64,000 nucleotides of DNA from Prorocentrum cordatum (GCA_963575745.1 CAUYUJ010015512.1:134503-198502); one strand, 5' to 3'; counted from the first letter of the stretch, positions 51,838 through 63,175 are shown. Notes: generated by a model from the letters alone, not told the origin. A program made the numbers and translations.

Positions 51838-51980
51838 GAGGAGGAGGAGGAGGAGGAGGAGGAGGAGGAGGAGGAGGAGGAGGAGGAGGAGGAGGAGGAG
51901 GAGGAGGAGGGGAGGGGGAGGGGGAGGAGGAGGAGAGGAGGGGGAGGGGGTTGAGGAGGAGGAGGAGGAGGAGAAGGTGG
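51838..51980 (+). repeat. (GAG)n microsatellite
   Basis: GAG triplets with a GGGGAG-rich segment, abutting the decayed coiled-coil frame. Confidence 0.93.
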
Positions 51981-52099
51981 TCCTGAAGCGAACGCGATTG
52001 AAACTCCTACGACTCCGCCAGAGGCACATCCACCAGCAGGGGTACCAACACAACAAGAACAACACGTGGGTATCATGCACGTCCGCCCACCCTGGAACA

Positions 52100-53031
52100 G
52101 ATCACCAATCTGCGGCGCCATCGACAAAATTGAGCGGCGCTTCGCTGAGATAAGCTAGACCATCGACACCAGGTTTGACACAATGGATGGGGCACGCTCA
52201 GGACATCGACATACGCCTGAAGAATGTGGGAAACAACTTCGAGACGCACGAGACGCCTCGCTCCGACTAGAGTACTAAGGAACTCTGGGACCAAATCAAA
52301 GGGCTGGGGGTCGAGGTCTCGATGCTGAAGTTGGCCGGCCGACATGGAGAAGGCGCTCGTGATCAGCAGGCTGTGACGATGGCTGCCCTGGACGAGGTGC
52401 AGAGGTGAATGAAGAAGAAGCTCCAGGACGCCTAAGGTCCGCACCTGGACGGAGTCTACGCGGAAGGTGAATGTCAGGACGTGGCTGTCGCCAACGTCTC
52501 GAATACAGCGGACCGCGACTCGGCTGTCAGGATATTTCAGAACGGATCATTCCAGGAAGGGGGCAATTCAGTGTTTGGCGAATCCAGACCAGCCCTTGGC
52601 ACAGAGAATCCTCAATATGTTCGTGCTCGGCCTGGCCTGCCTCTAGCTGTGAATACGAGGCGAAAGCAGTCTGGGCTGACCCTGAGGAGGGCAAGTTCTG
52701 GCCGGGCGATGATCTGGTGGCCCAGACATCGATCGACGGAGGGGAACTTAAAGCGACATACGGCCCTGGTTGGGAAGTACGGCTGAAAGGCGCAGCGCAC
52801 CGCGAGTTTCCCGACCGTCTGTCTGAATTGAGCGGCAAACTCGAGAATGCCGCCTCCAAAGAGGAGCCAGCAAAACAAAGGCAAAGCGACGTCAAAATCC
52901 CAGGAGCAGGGGCGCACAGTGCATATCACAACCACGCTGAAACTGATGTGTCCCCCTCTTGGAAAAACACGCGAATTTCTGAAGACACTCGCTTGTCGCA
53001 GATGCTTGGGGAAGCTGCGGCAATCCACTGA
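52100..53031 (+). pseudogene. Decayed coiled-coil protein, possibly a retroelement ORF1
   Basis: Protein-like pieces appear in successive frames with stops between them: DKIERRFAEIS then TIDTRFDTMD, RLKNVGNNFETHETPR, ELWDQIKGLGVEVSMLKLA, MAALDEVQR, and finally a longer open piece (AKAVWADPEEGKFWPGDDLV ... SELSGKLENAASKEEPAKQR). The heptad-like, Glu/Lys-rich pieces resemble the coiled-coil half of LINE ORF1-type proteins. The order (triplet tract, then coiled-coil frame) mirrors 1599-2451. No diagnostic domain remains. Confidence 0.35.
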
Positions 53032-53254
53032 GACGCAATGCGTTTCAGTGAAATCCAGAGACCGATCAGCGATAGCATTTTGGAAGGTGGACACACGTTG
53101 ATGTTCAGTCGCGGGGAATTCACATGTTCAAGCGCTCCTGTGTTGCATTCGCCTGCATTGGGTACAGTTAGGTCTTGGGTACAAGCGGATATCTGACATA
53201 ACTCGCAGTATGAACCTTATCATATCAAAGCGCTCGTATAAAGTTGTTCCGCTC

Positions 53255-53305
53255 TCTCTCTCTCTCTCTCCCTTTCTCTCTATATACATATATGTAGATA
53301 TACAA
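53255..53305 (+). repeat. (CT)n and TATATA tract
   Basis: Ten CT dinucleotides, then CTATATACATATATG. Confidence 0.85.
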
Positions 53306-53694
53306 ATCAGGTTGCTCCCTGCTGGGTATGACCTTGTATACTTTGAATGTTGCTGGGATGACATTCGTGCTGATGCATGCGACGCTCATCAGCGTGGAAT
53401 GAGATGATTGCTGGGAGGCGATTGCAATTCTGAGAAAGACCAGGGTTGGCGAGGGGATGCGTTGCAGGTGAACGTAGCAGAGCTTGGGATGGACATCCGC
53501 AATAACCCAGAGCACATGGACCCAGGAGACGCGTGGACATCCTAGGGTAGGTTGGGGAAAGACGAGCGATCTATGATTGTCTAGTGTCTTCTGGCATTTC
53601 GGTCTCATGCAGTTCTGCGGGTTCCTTCGTGCAAAATCGGGACTCCCAAAGACTCTGGTTCGGGCTCCGAGGGTGAGGGACTAATTTGAATAGG

Positions 53695-53835
53695 CCCTCC
53701 CACACTTTGATCAGACGGCCCCAAGAAGGCATCAAGAAGTCCCCAAGCCAGCCCCAAGGCGGACCCAAGAGGGCCCTAGAGATCTCCAAAGTCGCCCTAA
53801 GAGGGCACCAATATTGCCAAACTTCACTTCCAAGA
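53695..53835 (+). repeat. CCAAGA short-period block
   Basis: CCCCAAGAAGGCATC and CCAAGAGGGCCC units, without cores. Confidence 0.6.
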
Positions 53836-53899
53836 AACTCCAGATCGAAAGATCCGCAACTTTATGTGTGGTTGACTCCTGCGTCTGCTCAGGCCGACT

Positions 53900-53970
53900 A
53901 CGGGCTTCGTCTGGGCATCGTTTCTGGATGGGCTGGTGGGGACACGGGAAGCGTCAACAATCACCTCCTT
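53900..53970 (+). repeat. GGGCATCG dispersed repeat, copy 5
   Basis: CGTCTGGGCATCGTTTCTGG, ATGGGCTGGTGGGGACACGG and GAAGCGTCAA. Confidence 0.75.
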
Positions 53971-54189
53971 CCCCTCTCCATCGTCCCTGCTCCGATGACC
54001 TCCCTCCTGCCTCCTCGCCTCCCTCCTCTGGTGGGGACCAATGCATCGCAAACATGAACACGCGCATATCCTTCGGTCGGAAATCGATGGAACCATGAAG
54101 TAGTAAGCGGTTGGAAATCCGACGACCGCAGAGGCGTACGAGGGAAAGTGCAATCAGAACCATCAATCTTGAGCTTCTTTTGCGATTTC

Positions 54190-55325
54190 TCGCCCCACCT
54201 CAACCCTCCTCGCCCCAGCATCCCCACCTCACGGAACCGCTGTTCTCGGGACCTCCTACCGTACGATTGTTCGCCAAAAACCGACCCACACCCCCTTCCT
54301 GGCCCCGTTCCTCGCCGCCCCCTTCGCCCCCCTCTTCGGCCCGGCACCCCCGCCCCAAACCGACCCACACACCCCTCCTGGCCCTCCCACTCGCACCTCC
54401 CCTTCGGCCCAGAATTCCCACCCAAAACCGACTGACACCCCCTTCCTGGATCCCACATCCTCACCCCATAAAACTTCCTCTCTTGGGACCCCCCACCCCG
54501 CGGTTTCTCGCCCACAACCGACCCACACACCCCTCCTCGCCCTCTTCCCCGCCTCCCTCCTCGCCCCCCTCCTCGGCCCGGCGTCCCCACCCAAAACCGA
54601 CCTACACCCCCCTCCTCACCCTGCTCCTCGCCCCCCTCCTCGGCCCGGCACCCCCACCCAAAACCGACCGACGCCCCCACTCCTGGCCCCGACATCCTCA
54701 CCCCATGAAACCTCTTCTCTTGGGACCCCCGACCCCATGATTTCTTACCCCAAACCGACCGACACTCCCCTCCTCGCCCCCCTCCTCGGCAGCACTCATC
54801 ACCCCCCTCCTCGCCCCCCTCTCCTCGGCCCGGCACCCCCGCCCAAAACCGACCGACACCCCCCTCCTGGCCCCGACATCCTCACCCCATGAAGCCTCTT
54901 CTCTTGGGATTCCCCACAAAAAAAACCGACACTCCCCTCCTGGCCCTCCTCCTCGCCCCCCCTCGTTCGGCCCGGCACCCCCACCCAAAGCCGACCGACG
55001 CCCCCCTCCTTGCCCCGACATCCTCACCCCATGAAACCTCTTCACTTGGGATTCCCCACAAAACCGACCGACACCCCCCTCATGGCCCTCCTCCTCGCCC
55101 CCCCTTCGGCCCGGCACCCCCACCCAAAGCCGACCGACGCCCTACCTGGCCCCGACATCCTCACCCCATGAAACCTCTTCTCTTGGGACCCCCCACCCCA
55201 AGATTTCTTACCCCAAACCGACCGACACCCCCCTCCTCGCCCCCCTCCTCGCCCCCCTCCTCGGCCCGGCACCCCCACCCAAAACAGACTGTATCCCCCT
55301 CCTGGCCCTCTTCCTCGCCCCCGCA
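54190..55325 (+). repeat. C-rich minisatellite with higher-order repeats
   Basis: Repeated segments CCAAAACCGACCGACACCCC, CTCCTGGCCCCGACATCCTC, CCCCATGAAACCTCTTCTCT, TGGGACCCCCCACCCC and CTCCTCGGCCCGGCACCCCC recur in changing order, with a common higher-order period of roughly 130-180 bp. Pro-rich and Gly-rich frames are artefacts. Confidence 0.88.
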
Positions 55326-56900
55326 AGACGCTCTTGGGGCCTCTTGGAGCCTGTTAAGGGCTTCTCGGGGCCTCCTGAGAGCCTCTCGGGGTGAAGACTC
55401 GGATTTTCGGTTCGTGTCAACCCTCTTGGCTCCATCTTGGGCCGTCTTGGGGCCCTCTCGGGCCGCCTTGGGCGCCTCTGGCGCCGTCTTGGGACCCCCG
55501 TGGGCTGTCTTGTGACCGTCTTCGAGGCCTCTGGGGATGCCTTGGAGAGGAAATTGAAGCCTCTTAGGCCGTCGTGGAGCGTCAGGGAACTCAAAGGCGA
55601 GAACTCGAAAATCGATCAAAAGCCAAAGGACAACAAATTAGTTGTGCCTCCTGGGGCTGCTTGGGAGCCATTTTGGAGATCTCTTGGGGCGTCTTGGAGG
55701 TCTCTTGGACAGTCAGGGACCAATTCTGGGGTGATCTCGAGCGGTCATTGGTCGTTTTCGTTGTCTGGAAACGCCATTTCTGGCAATCCAGGGCCGTCTT
55801 CGGGCGACTTTACAAGGCCCCCAGCGCCACGGCAGAGCCCCCGGGCACCCCGGTGCGAGGGCCCCGTCCCGGGCCCCGCCTCGTGCCCGCGGCAGGGGGT
55901 GGGTGCGCCGTCTCGGCGCCCTCATGGGGGCCTGTTGGGGCGACATTGGGTGTCTGAAATCCATCAAAAACCTCAGGACAATCAATGATTTTGGCGTCCC
56001 TTTGGGCCGTGTTGGAAGCCTTGTGGGCCGTCCGGAGGCCATCTTGGGCGTGTTCGAACGATACGTCCTCGTTTCGGGCCTCTTGGGGGCCTCTTACGGC
56101 CCTTTTCGTCTGTGTTGGGGCTTTCTTGGGCCGTCTGGGGGCAGCCCTGGGCTGTCTCGGCGCCCTCTGGGAAGCCTGTTTGGAAGATTTCTGGGTGTCC
56201 TGGACCGTCCTCCTTCAACGTCGGCGGCACTGGCCGTAAGACTTCCTGGGAACATGATTTGTTGGGATGTCGTTGGACGTCTCCGGAGGCTTCGGGGCCT
56301 GACGCGTTTCCGAGCGTGGCGGCAGGTAGCGCTGCTTGGGACTCTCGTTTCTTTATCCTGGCAAGCGTTTAAAGAACATGGTTTGGGGAGAGGGCGGCAA
56401 CCCGAGAGTCATGTTCCCGAGAAGCTTTCCGGGAGCATGACTTGTTCGGCTCTCTTAAGAGGGGGACCTCTGGGGGCTTACCAAGGGGCCCTTTTTGGCC
56501 TTGTCGGCAAGCCTATTGGGAACATGGCTGGGGCGGTGGGCGGAAGCCCAAGGAATCATGTTCCCGGAAAGCTCCTTGGGAAATACGATTTACCGAGGTC
56601 TCTTGGGGGCCCGCAGGGGGGCTTCCCTGGGGGCCCCTTGGGGGCTTATTGGGGCTTCCGGGGGGCCTTTTGGGAGCCTCACGGGGCTTCTTGGGAGCCT
56701 CTAGATGGCCTCCGGGGGCGTCCTAGGAGCCTCTCAGGCCGGAGACCTTGAAATGTTGCGCTCTTCGGGCCCTCTTGGGTCGCTCTTGGGTCTCTCTTGG
56801 GGCGCTCTCGAGGCCCTCTTGCATTATCTGGGGAGCCTCCTGAGACCTCTGGTCTTTCATGGGAGCCGCTTCGGCCGTCTTTGATCTATCTGAAGGGCCT
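55326..56900 (-). repeat. Inverted composite dispersed repeat (copies E and G)
   Basis: CTCTTGGGGCC units are the complement of CCAAGAGG. Core 2 lies at 55384-55432 and core 1 at 55576-55640. A second, partial core 1 (complement AAATCATTGATTGTCC) lies at about 55955-55995. 56230-56600 carries a hairpin-rich insert with CATGTTCCCGAGAAGC and GGAACATG words. It is the only copy in this orientation. Confidence 0.78.
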
Positions 56901-57430
56901 CTGACGCCGACCAGGACCGTGGGGAGGCGGAACATGCGAGAGCGCAAAAATGCGGGGCCCTTTGGAGAGGGCCTCTGGGGGCGCTCTTGGGGCGTTTTGG
57001 CGGCGCCGTCGGCCGTCCTGAGGCCCCTCTCCATCATCTCCACGTTCCTCGTCCTACACCCGCTTGGGAAGTACTGCGATTGTTTGATCAATTTCTTGCC
57101 CCAGTCATAATGTTGTGTGGGCTGCGGCCGACGACGGAAAAATCGAATCTCGCAGAGCCCCGTGCGAACATTGAAATTGAGGGGTGCTGGGCGACGAACC
57201 GCGCGCGAGAGTTGCATTTGTTTCGAAGGTTGTGTAATGCCTCAAAACGGTAGAAGAAATTAGTCTGGGGGGACAATTAAAAAAGAATTATTCCCAACGC
57301 TGTGGTGCACAGATAGAAAACACAAGGAATGCGGGGCCAACTGGACCGCCGGGCACGTCCCCGCGACCGCCCTGGCGCTCCGCGTGCAGGGGCGGAATCC
57401 TGCGCACCCCCTCTCGGCGTCAGGCCACGC
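56901..57430. other. Unassigned stretch
   Basis: No family or supported frame recognised. Confidence 0.35.
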
Positions 57431-58700
57431 CGGCCACCCCCTGCGAACTTAGGATTTTGGGAGCCGACCAACATCAAGCCATTCAGCCTCACAACGAAAA
57501 GCGGGTGACACGTGTCAACTCCCGAAGCCGCGCGAGAAAAAAATGTAAATCTGCGATGCTGGGAGCCAGCATAAGGCCATTGAGCAAACATAAAACAACG
57601 GGTGGCACATGTCGCCCCCGAAACAGCGTGAGAAAGAACAATTGGAAAGGTGGGTTTCTAGGAGCCCGCAAAACGCCATTCAGACTCACAAAATCAAGAG
57701 GTGACACGTGTCGCCCGCAAAACCGTCTGAGAAAAACAATTGTTACCCTGGGATTCTGGGAGCCAACATGAAGCCATTCAACTTCAAAAGAAGCAACGGG
57801 CGACACGTATCGCTCTCGAAACCGCGTGAGAAAAGACATACGTAAGTTTTGGATTCTGGTAGCAAACATTCGGCCATTCAATTTCGCAACAAAAACAACG
57901 GGTGCGACGTGTCACCCCCGAAACCGCGTGAGAAAAACACGTGTGAATGTGCGCCGTTAGGGGCCAATACAAAGCCATTCAGCCCCGCAAAACAAAAGGT
58001 GACACGTGTCACCCTCGAAACGACGTGAGAAAACCGAGGTGTATATGTGGAAGTCTGGGAGCCAACATAAAACCATCCAACCTCGCAAAAACAATGGGCG
58101 ACACGTGTAACCCCCGAAACCGTGTCAGAAAAAACGAATTGCAAATTTGGACTTGTGGGAACCATAATAAGGCAATTCAACTTCACAACAAACAACAGCA
58201 GCGGGTGACGCGTGCCACCCACCCCCCAAACCGCGCGGGGAAATCAATTATACATTTAGGATTCCACGGGCCGACGTAAGGCCATTCAACTGCGCAACAG
58301 CAGCGACCGTCCCGCGTCATCTCCGAAACTGCGTGAGACAAAAACAATTGTAAATGTGGGGTTCTGGAAGCCAGCAAAAGGCCATTCAGCCTCGTAAAAA
58401 AAACCAGTGACACGTGCCTCCCCGAAGCCGTCTGAGAAAAAACAATGTTCAATTGGACTCTGGGGAACAACATAAGGCCGTCCAACTTCACAACAAAGAC
58501 AACGGACGACACGTGTCACCCCGAAACCGTGACATAATAACCAATTGTAGATTTGAAAATCTAAAACCAACATAATGCCGTTCAGCCTCAAAAGCAACCG
58601 GTGACATGTATCACCCTCGAAGCCGCGCGAGAAATATCAATCTTAAACTTGGGATTCTGGAAGCCAACATAAGGCCAGTTAGCCTCGCACCTCGCGCGAG
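57431..58700 (+). repeat. ~98-bp satellite array, about 13 copies
   Basis: Units share GGATTCTGGGAGCCAACAT, AAGGCCATTCAACCTC, GGGTGACACGTGTCACCC, CCGAAACCGCGTGAGAAAAA and CAATTGTAAAT. The palindrome GACACGTGTC (or a 1-2 base variant) lies at about 57508, 57605, 57702, 57800, 57902, 58000, 58100, 58206, 58310, 58409, 58510 and 58602. Copies diverge by substitutions and small indels. Confidence 0.95.
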
Positions 58701-58719
58701 AACTGGACGCCACCGCGCG

Positions 58720-58760
58720 CACGCGCGCGCGCAGTCGCGCGCGTACGTACGCACAGTGTC
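58720..58760 (+). repeat. CG-alternating tract
   Basis: CGCGCACGCGCGCGCGCAGT and GCGCGCGTACGTACG. Confidence 0.7.
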
Positions 58761-58854
58761 CCAGTAAGACGAAAACTACCTACTCGACGACCGAAATAGC
58801 CTGCACACCTGCACGCATACACCAATGCATGCGCGTGCGTGCGTGTGTATACGC

Positions 58855-59060
58855 AGTGCAGTGTAGTGTAGTGTAGGATGGAGTAAGTCGAGTAGTGTAG
58901 AGTAGAGTAGAACAGAGCAGAACATAACAGAGTGGGGGCGATGGTAGAGTAGAGTCGGATTGACTCGAATCAAGTGGAGTAGAGTGGGGTCGAATCCACC
59001 CGAGTCCAGTCCAATCTGCTCCAGTCCAATATGATGCAATCCACTCCAATCGACTTCATT
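58855..59060 (+). repeat. (GTAGA)n-like pentanucleotide region
   Basis: GTAGTGTAGAGTAGAGTAGA units pass into GAGTCCAGTCCAATC-like pentamers. Confidence 0.75.
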
Positions 59061-59947
59061 TCAATATTGTCAACTCTTTGTGGTCTGCGCTGGCTGGTAT
59101 CTGAGAAATCTGGAATCCCAAGCAAAACATCAAAATCCCCTACACCAATTGGAACCCAACTGAAATTCGATCGGGATCCCATTGAAGCCCTCTGGATCTG
59201 CGATCTCCCCCGTTCTACTTTGGAATACATCAGGAATCAATTGGAATACGATTGTTGTTTAGACCTCGGACCAGATCCATTCGAATTGGAATGTAAGTGG
59301 GGTGCAAGTAGGATCAACTTAGAAGCCTCTAGATCTGGAGTTTCCTCCGTTCTAGTTGGGCTACACCATATCCAGAAGATTCCTGGTCGATACGGCTGGG
59401 ATTCCAAGACGAGTTCAATAAGATCTGGAAGGCCCTAGCTAAAGTGGGTTTCAATCCGATTTGAATAGAATGGCGAATCGGAACGAATAGAAATCGCACA
59501 GACCGAAATATTCGCACACTCCAGTTGAACTTGAATATGAACCCAATCGGAACACAAATAGGTCACCAGAACATCATGCATTGCAGGCTCCATCGGGATC
59601 ATTACATCATATCATCGCATCGCTTGGTCGTAACCAAATGAAGCGGTAGACCCCCACCGGGGTGGGGCGGGGTGGGGGAGCTCACCAGGTTTGCCCCCTA
59701 GGGAACTACCGCAGTCTTCTCCTCTCACAAATGGACGCAAGGAGGGAAGTGGAGACGAAGCAGGGACTCTCTTCATTGTGGGAAATTGTCCGTCTCACTT
59801 GAAAGCGCGCTGCGCTGGCACACGAACTGTCTTGCCCGAGCGCGAGCGATGCACGTGAACCGTGACATTGGGCGCGTGGCCACAGATTTGCAAGATCTGC
59901 TGGCAACTGCACAAAACACTGGATTGGGGGACAAGCCGCCGCAGGCC
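59061..59947. other. 3' flank of the secreted-protein gene
   Basis: Lower-GC sequence with GGAATC/CAATTGG words, then nothing assigned. No supported gene. Confidence 0.35.
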
Positions 59948-60487
59948 TCAGCGATAGGCCGAACAAGTACGGCAGCCGCCGATGTTCAGGTAACCGGTCT
60001 TCGAGCAGGTGCAGCCATCCGCCCCACACTTCCCTTCCTTCTTCAGCTTGGCGTCATTGATCACGGTCGAGGGTCGAAGGTCGATCGCGCCGAGGGTGGG
60101 GCACTCGCCCGCGCCTGCCGAGGAAGGGTCCAGCGGCGGAGACGTGGTGGTGGCGTCGTCAGTCGAGTCGCTTCCTGGGCACCCGTTGGGGCAGCACTTG
60201 CATGAAGAGGCGGCGGTATCGCCTGGGCCAATGTCGCCGCAGCACATGGAGCCGCCGAAGCATACACCCCCCACCGCGGCCGTGCAGGCCGAGGAACCGC
60301 TCGGTGCGTCGCCGGGCATACCCGGAAAGGAAGGGCGCGCAGTGTGCAACTGGGCAAAGGCGCCGTCGTCGTCGGACTCCACGTCGTGCACCTGAGGCTC
60401 GGCGCCCCCGTCCGAGCACTGGCTGTCCGCACGGCACCGCGAGGCGGCCAGCGCAAGGACCGCGAGCAGGGGAAGCGGAAGCCCCAT
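59948..60487 (-). CDS. Cysteine-rich secreted protein, intronless
   Basis: The frame has 179 codons from ATG 60487, the first good start after the DinoSL relic. Residues 1-20 are a clear signal peptide (MGLPLPLLAVLALAASRCRA). The mature part has an acidic segment (VESDDDGAF), then a cysteine cluster (SACTAAVGGVCFGGSMCCGD ... SCKCCPNGCPG), a Thr/Ser/Asp linker and a C-terminal cluster (KCGADGCTCSKTGYLNIGGC). About 15 cysteines suggest a disulfide-rich extracellular, cell-wall or vesicular protein. No named family is recognised. The lack of introns and the leader relic at the expected distance argue for a retrocopied gene. Confidence 0.75.
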   Translation of the reverse strand: MGLPLPLLAVLALAASRCRADSQCSDGGAEPQVHDVESDDDGAFAQLHTARPSFPGMPGDAPSGSSACTAAVGGVCFGGSMCCGDIGPGDTAASSCKCCPNGCPGSDSTDDATTTSPPLDPSSAGAGECPTLGAIDLRPSTVINDAKLKKEGKCGADGCTCSKTGYLNIGGCRTCSAYR

Positions 60488-60552
60488 GGCGAGACGCGGG
60501 CCTGCGGCGGGCGAGGCGGGCAGCTGCCCAGCGAGCAGGCGTCGAGGCAGCA

Positions 60553-60573
60553 AGTGAGCCAAAATGGGTACTG
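60553..60573 (-). other. Relict dinoflagellate spliced leader (DinoSL), diverged
   Basis: The minus strand reads CAGTACCCATTTTGGCTCAC then T. Against the leader (CCGTAGCCATTTTGGCTCAA then G), 17 of 21 positions match, including the uninterrupted 13-base core CCATTTTGGCTCA. It lies 65 bases before the ATG of the cysteine-rich frame on the same strand. Confidence 0.75.
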
Positions 60574-60639
60574 AGGGTGCAGACGAAGAAGAGAAGCATG
60601 TGGACGCAACGGGGATGAATTGCAAACATCAGCAACTCT

Positions 60640-61165
60640 CACGGCGGACGCTCCCGCCTGAGAGAAGAGAAGTTCTAGGAGAATGAGGCTCACGCCTGAG
60701 GGGTTCCAAGCAACGCTAAGAGGAAGAGGCCTCGGGCCTGAGAGAACCCCAAAAACAAAACGCCAAGAGTACGACACTCACCACCTGAGAGGCACCCCCA
60801 AATACGCTAAGAGGAAGGAACTCCCCGCCTGAGAGATCCCCAACACACGCTACGAGGAAGAGGCCTCGGGCCTGAGAGGTCCACAAACCACGCTAGGAGG
60901 AAGAGAAGCCCACCGCCTGATAGGCCTCAAACAGACGCGAACAAGACATCGCTCCCCGCCTGAGACGTCCCAAACAAACGCGACGAGGAATAGGTACCCC
61001 CTCTGAGATAACCCAACAATCTCGAAGAGGAAAAGACCACCCCCGCCTGAGAGGTCCCCAACACACGCTAAGAGGAAACCGCTCACGCCTGTGAGGTCCC
61101 AAACAAACTTAGTGAATTGGAGGCTCACGCCTGATAGGTACCAAAGAAACCCACAGAAATCCACG
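60640..61165 (+). repeat. 43-bp minisatellite, about 12 units
   Basis: CGCCTGAGAGGTCCCCAACA and CACGCTAAGAGGAA recur every 40-47 bp, with the GCCTGAGAG anchor near 60654, 60695, 60739, 60786, 60829, 60873, 60918, 60959, 61002, 61048, 61088 and 61131. It starts about 65 bp upstream of the DinoSL relic. Confidence 0.92.
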
Positions 61166-61294
61166 ATGAAGGTCTCTCACCCTTGCAATTGCCCCAAACA
61201 TCCTAACACCCACAACTGCACAGGAGAACCGACACGGGGCGTATGTTGTCCCCATCCTACTTAAGCCCCGCATCCCAGAAATAATTTCGAGCAC

Positions 61295-61365
61295 CCAGAC
61301 AAGTGTCGAAAGAGTGTCGAAACAGTGTCAGAACAGTGTCGGACGAGTGTCTCCCAGTGCCCGAC
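61295..61365 (+). repeat. 11-bp tandem repeat GTGTCGAAACA
   Basis: About five units (GTGTCGAAAGA, GTGTCGAAACA, GTGTCAGAACA, GTGTCGGACGA, GTGTCTCCCA). Confidence 0.8.
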
Positions 61366-61554
61366 ACATGACAACGTTCGAGTTTCGGTACTTTCTGCTG
61401 GCGCTCGAAATCCTTTCTGATGATCGGCTGAAATAGGTTGCGACATCATAACACGGAGCTCCAAATGTGAGGCGGCTGTGTCGGTTCTCCGCTGGATTTT
61501 CTTTGGGGGCAGTTAAATAAAGAGAGGGGGGACCTTCCTCTTGGGTGTCGTTGG

Positions 61555-61765
61555 ATTTCTGTAGGACTTCTGAGGCGGGAGCCTCCAGTTCACTGAATTG
61601 TTGTTCGGGACCTCTCGGGCGGGAGCTTCCTTCTCAGCGTGTGCTGTGGGGCCTCGCAAGCGGGGGGGTGGCTCTTCCCCGTCGCCGTTTGAGAGGCTTC
61701 TCGGGCGGGGCGCCGCTTCCTCCTAGCGCTCTGGGGGGAACCTCTCAGGCGGGGAAGGTGAACGT
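61555..61765 (-). repeat. 43-bp minisatellite in opposite orientation, about 5 units
   Basis: The complement of the unit at 60640-61165: CTCAGCGTGTGCTG, GGGGCCTCGCAAGCGGG, CCTCTCAGGCGGGG. With the first array it forms an inverted pair around a 390-bp spacer. Confidence 0.88.
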
Positions 61766-61769
61766 GTTC

Positions 61770-62390
61770 TCATTATGCGGTTCGACCTTGGGCGGAAGAA
61801 GGGGAGGGAGGGGTCTGGCTCAGTTCGACTGCTCGCAACAGTGCGTCCGATGGGGGAGGCCCCACCTGCTCGAAAGAGGCGCCAAAAACAGCCAGGATCC
61901 ACTCCATTGGGGGGAAGGGGGATGCGACGGTGGGTGGACTAAAAGTGTCCACACGTGTCTCGCCAAGACCTTGAGTCATTCACGTACGTCGGACCAACAT
62001 GCATACCCCCCTTTCCCCAAACTCAAAGTTGACGGGCTTAGGCGGTAGGCCAAAGGCCAGGGGCAGAATGTGGACACTTCAACTCTGGGTTTTGGGGGGG
62101 AGGGGTGCGAAGCAAGGGCATTTCGGAGTTGTCGCTGTTATCATGCTGCATTGGATTCCGTCGTTGGTCTGTTACTATAGAGGAAGCTATGAGGCAAACG
62201 TTGAAACACAGATTCAGCCAATCTGTGCATATGCAGTTTGTTGAAGAAGGACGGCATCAACGCGACGCCCAGGAATGTCATAGACGCGAGCCTTTGGCCT
62301 AGACGCACGTCGCGCACGACTACCCAAATAGCGCAGTTCTGCAACCGGTAACTAGTTTCTGGGGGGGCGCACGGACACGCGAAACACCGA
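61770..62390. other. Unassigned stretch
   Basis: No supported feature. Confidence 0.35.
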
Positions 62391-62429
62391 TGAACTCAGC
62401 GTTAGCTGGCAACTGCCTCACCCTCATGC

Positions 62430-62815
62430 CCCGTCCCCCGCCTCCTCCCGCATCCCCGTGCCTTCACCTCATCCTCCCCATGTCCGTGCTATTCCTCCCC
62501 CTCCTGATACCCCTCCCGCTCCTCGTTTTCGCGCTCTCCAATGCCCTTTCATGTCGTCCCTCCTCGTCCTCCTCCGCCTTGCGCGCTCCCCCATCATCCG
62601 TATCCTTGCCCTCCTCCCCTCCCCTGCGCCCTGGTGCAGCGCATCCCCCGTCCGTTTGCCCACCCTCACTTTCCTCGTCCCCGTGATGCTGAAACCGAGG
62701 CTACAACTCCTCCTGGGCCCATTTACGCCCCTCTCCTCCTCCCCCTTTCATCCCCCGGCCCCTTCGCCACCCCCCCTCTCGAATCCCTTCCCTCCCATGC
62801 CCCCTCATCCCTGAC
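62430..62815 (+). repeat. Pyrimidine-rich region
   Basis: Imperfect CTCCTCCCC sequence; the reading frames through it are not credited. Confidence 0.55.
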
Positions 62816-62839
62816 CCCCGCGCCGTCTGCTCTCCCAAA

Positions 62840-63175
62840 CCACGGCCCCCTCCTGGACCAGCCGGGAGATCCACGGAAATTCCCACCCAGTGGCGACTCC
62901 AGCGAGCAGCGCGGGGCAAATGCACAGTTTGACACGCGAGCTGTGTATCTCGCGAGCGTAGAACGCCCCCCCTGGACCAGCCGAGAGAAATGCGAATGTC
63001 CCCGCCCAATCGCCACCACCCGCGAGGAGCACACTCCAAATACACAGATGGGAACAAGATCTGTGTACACAGATCACACCACGATGTGTGTAAACAGTGG
63101 ACCCGCGCACGCGATTACACAGTTGAAGACGCAATCTGTGTACACAGATCACACATTGATCTGTGCATTTCAAAA
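62840..63175 (+). repeat. ~120-bp diverged tandem units, with two TCTGTGTACACAGA palindromes
   Basis: CCTGGACCAGCCGGGAGATC (62852) recurs as CCTGGACCAGCCGAGAGAAA (62970), with CGCGAG and CACACTCC/CACAGTTT between them. The 14-bp perfect palindrome TCTGTGTACACAGA, followed by TCACAC, occurs at 63060-63073 and 63135-63148. Confidence 0.7.

Noticed and set aside
55668-55685. Spliced-leader relic (GAGCCATTTTGGAG)
   Set aside because: The match is produced by the CTCTTGGGG-type repeat and ends before the CTCAAG part of the leader.
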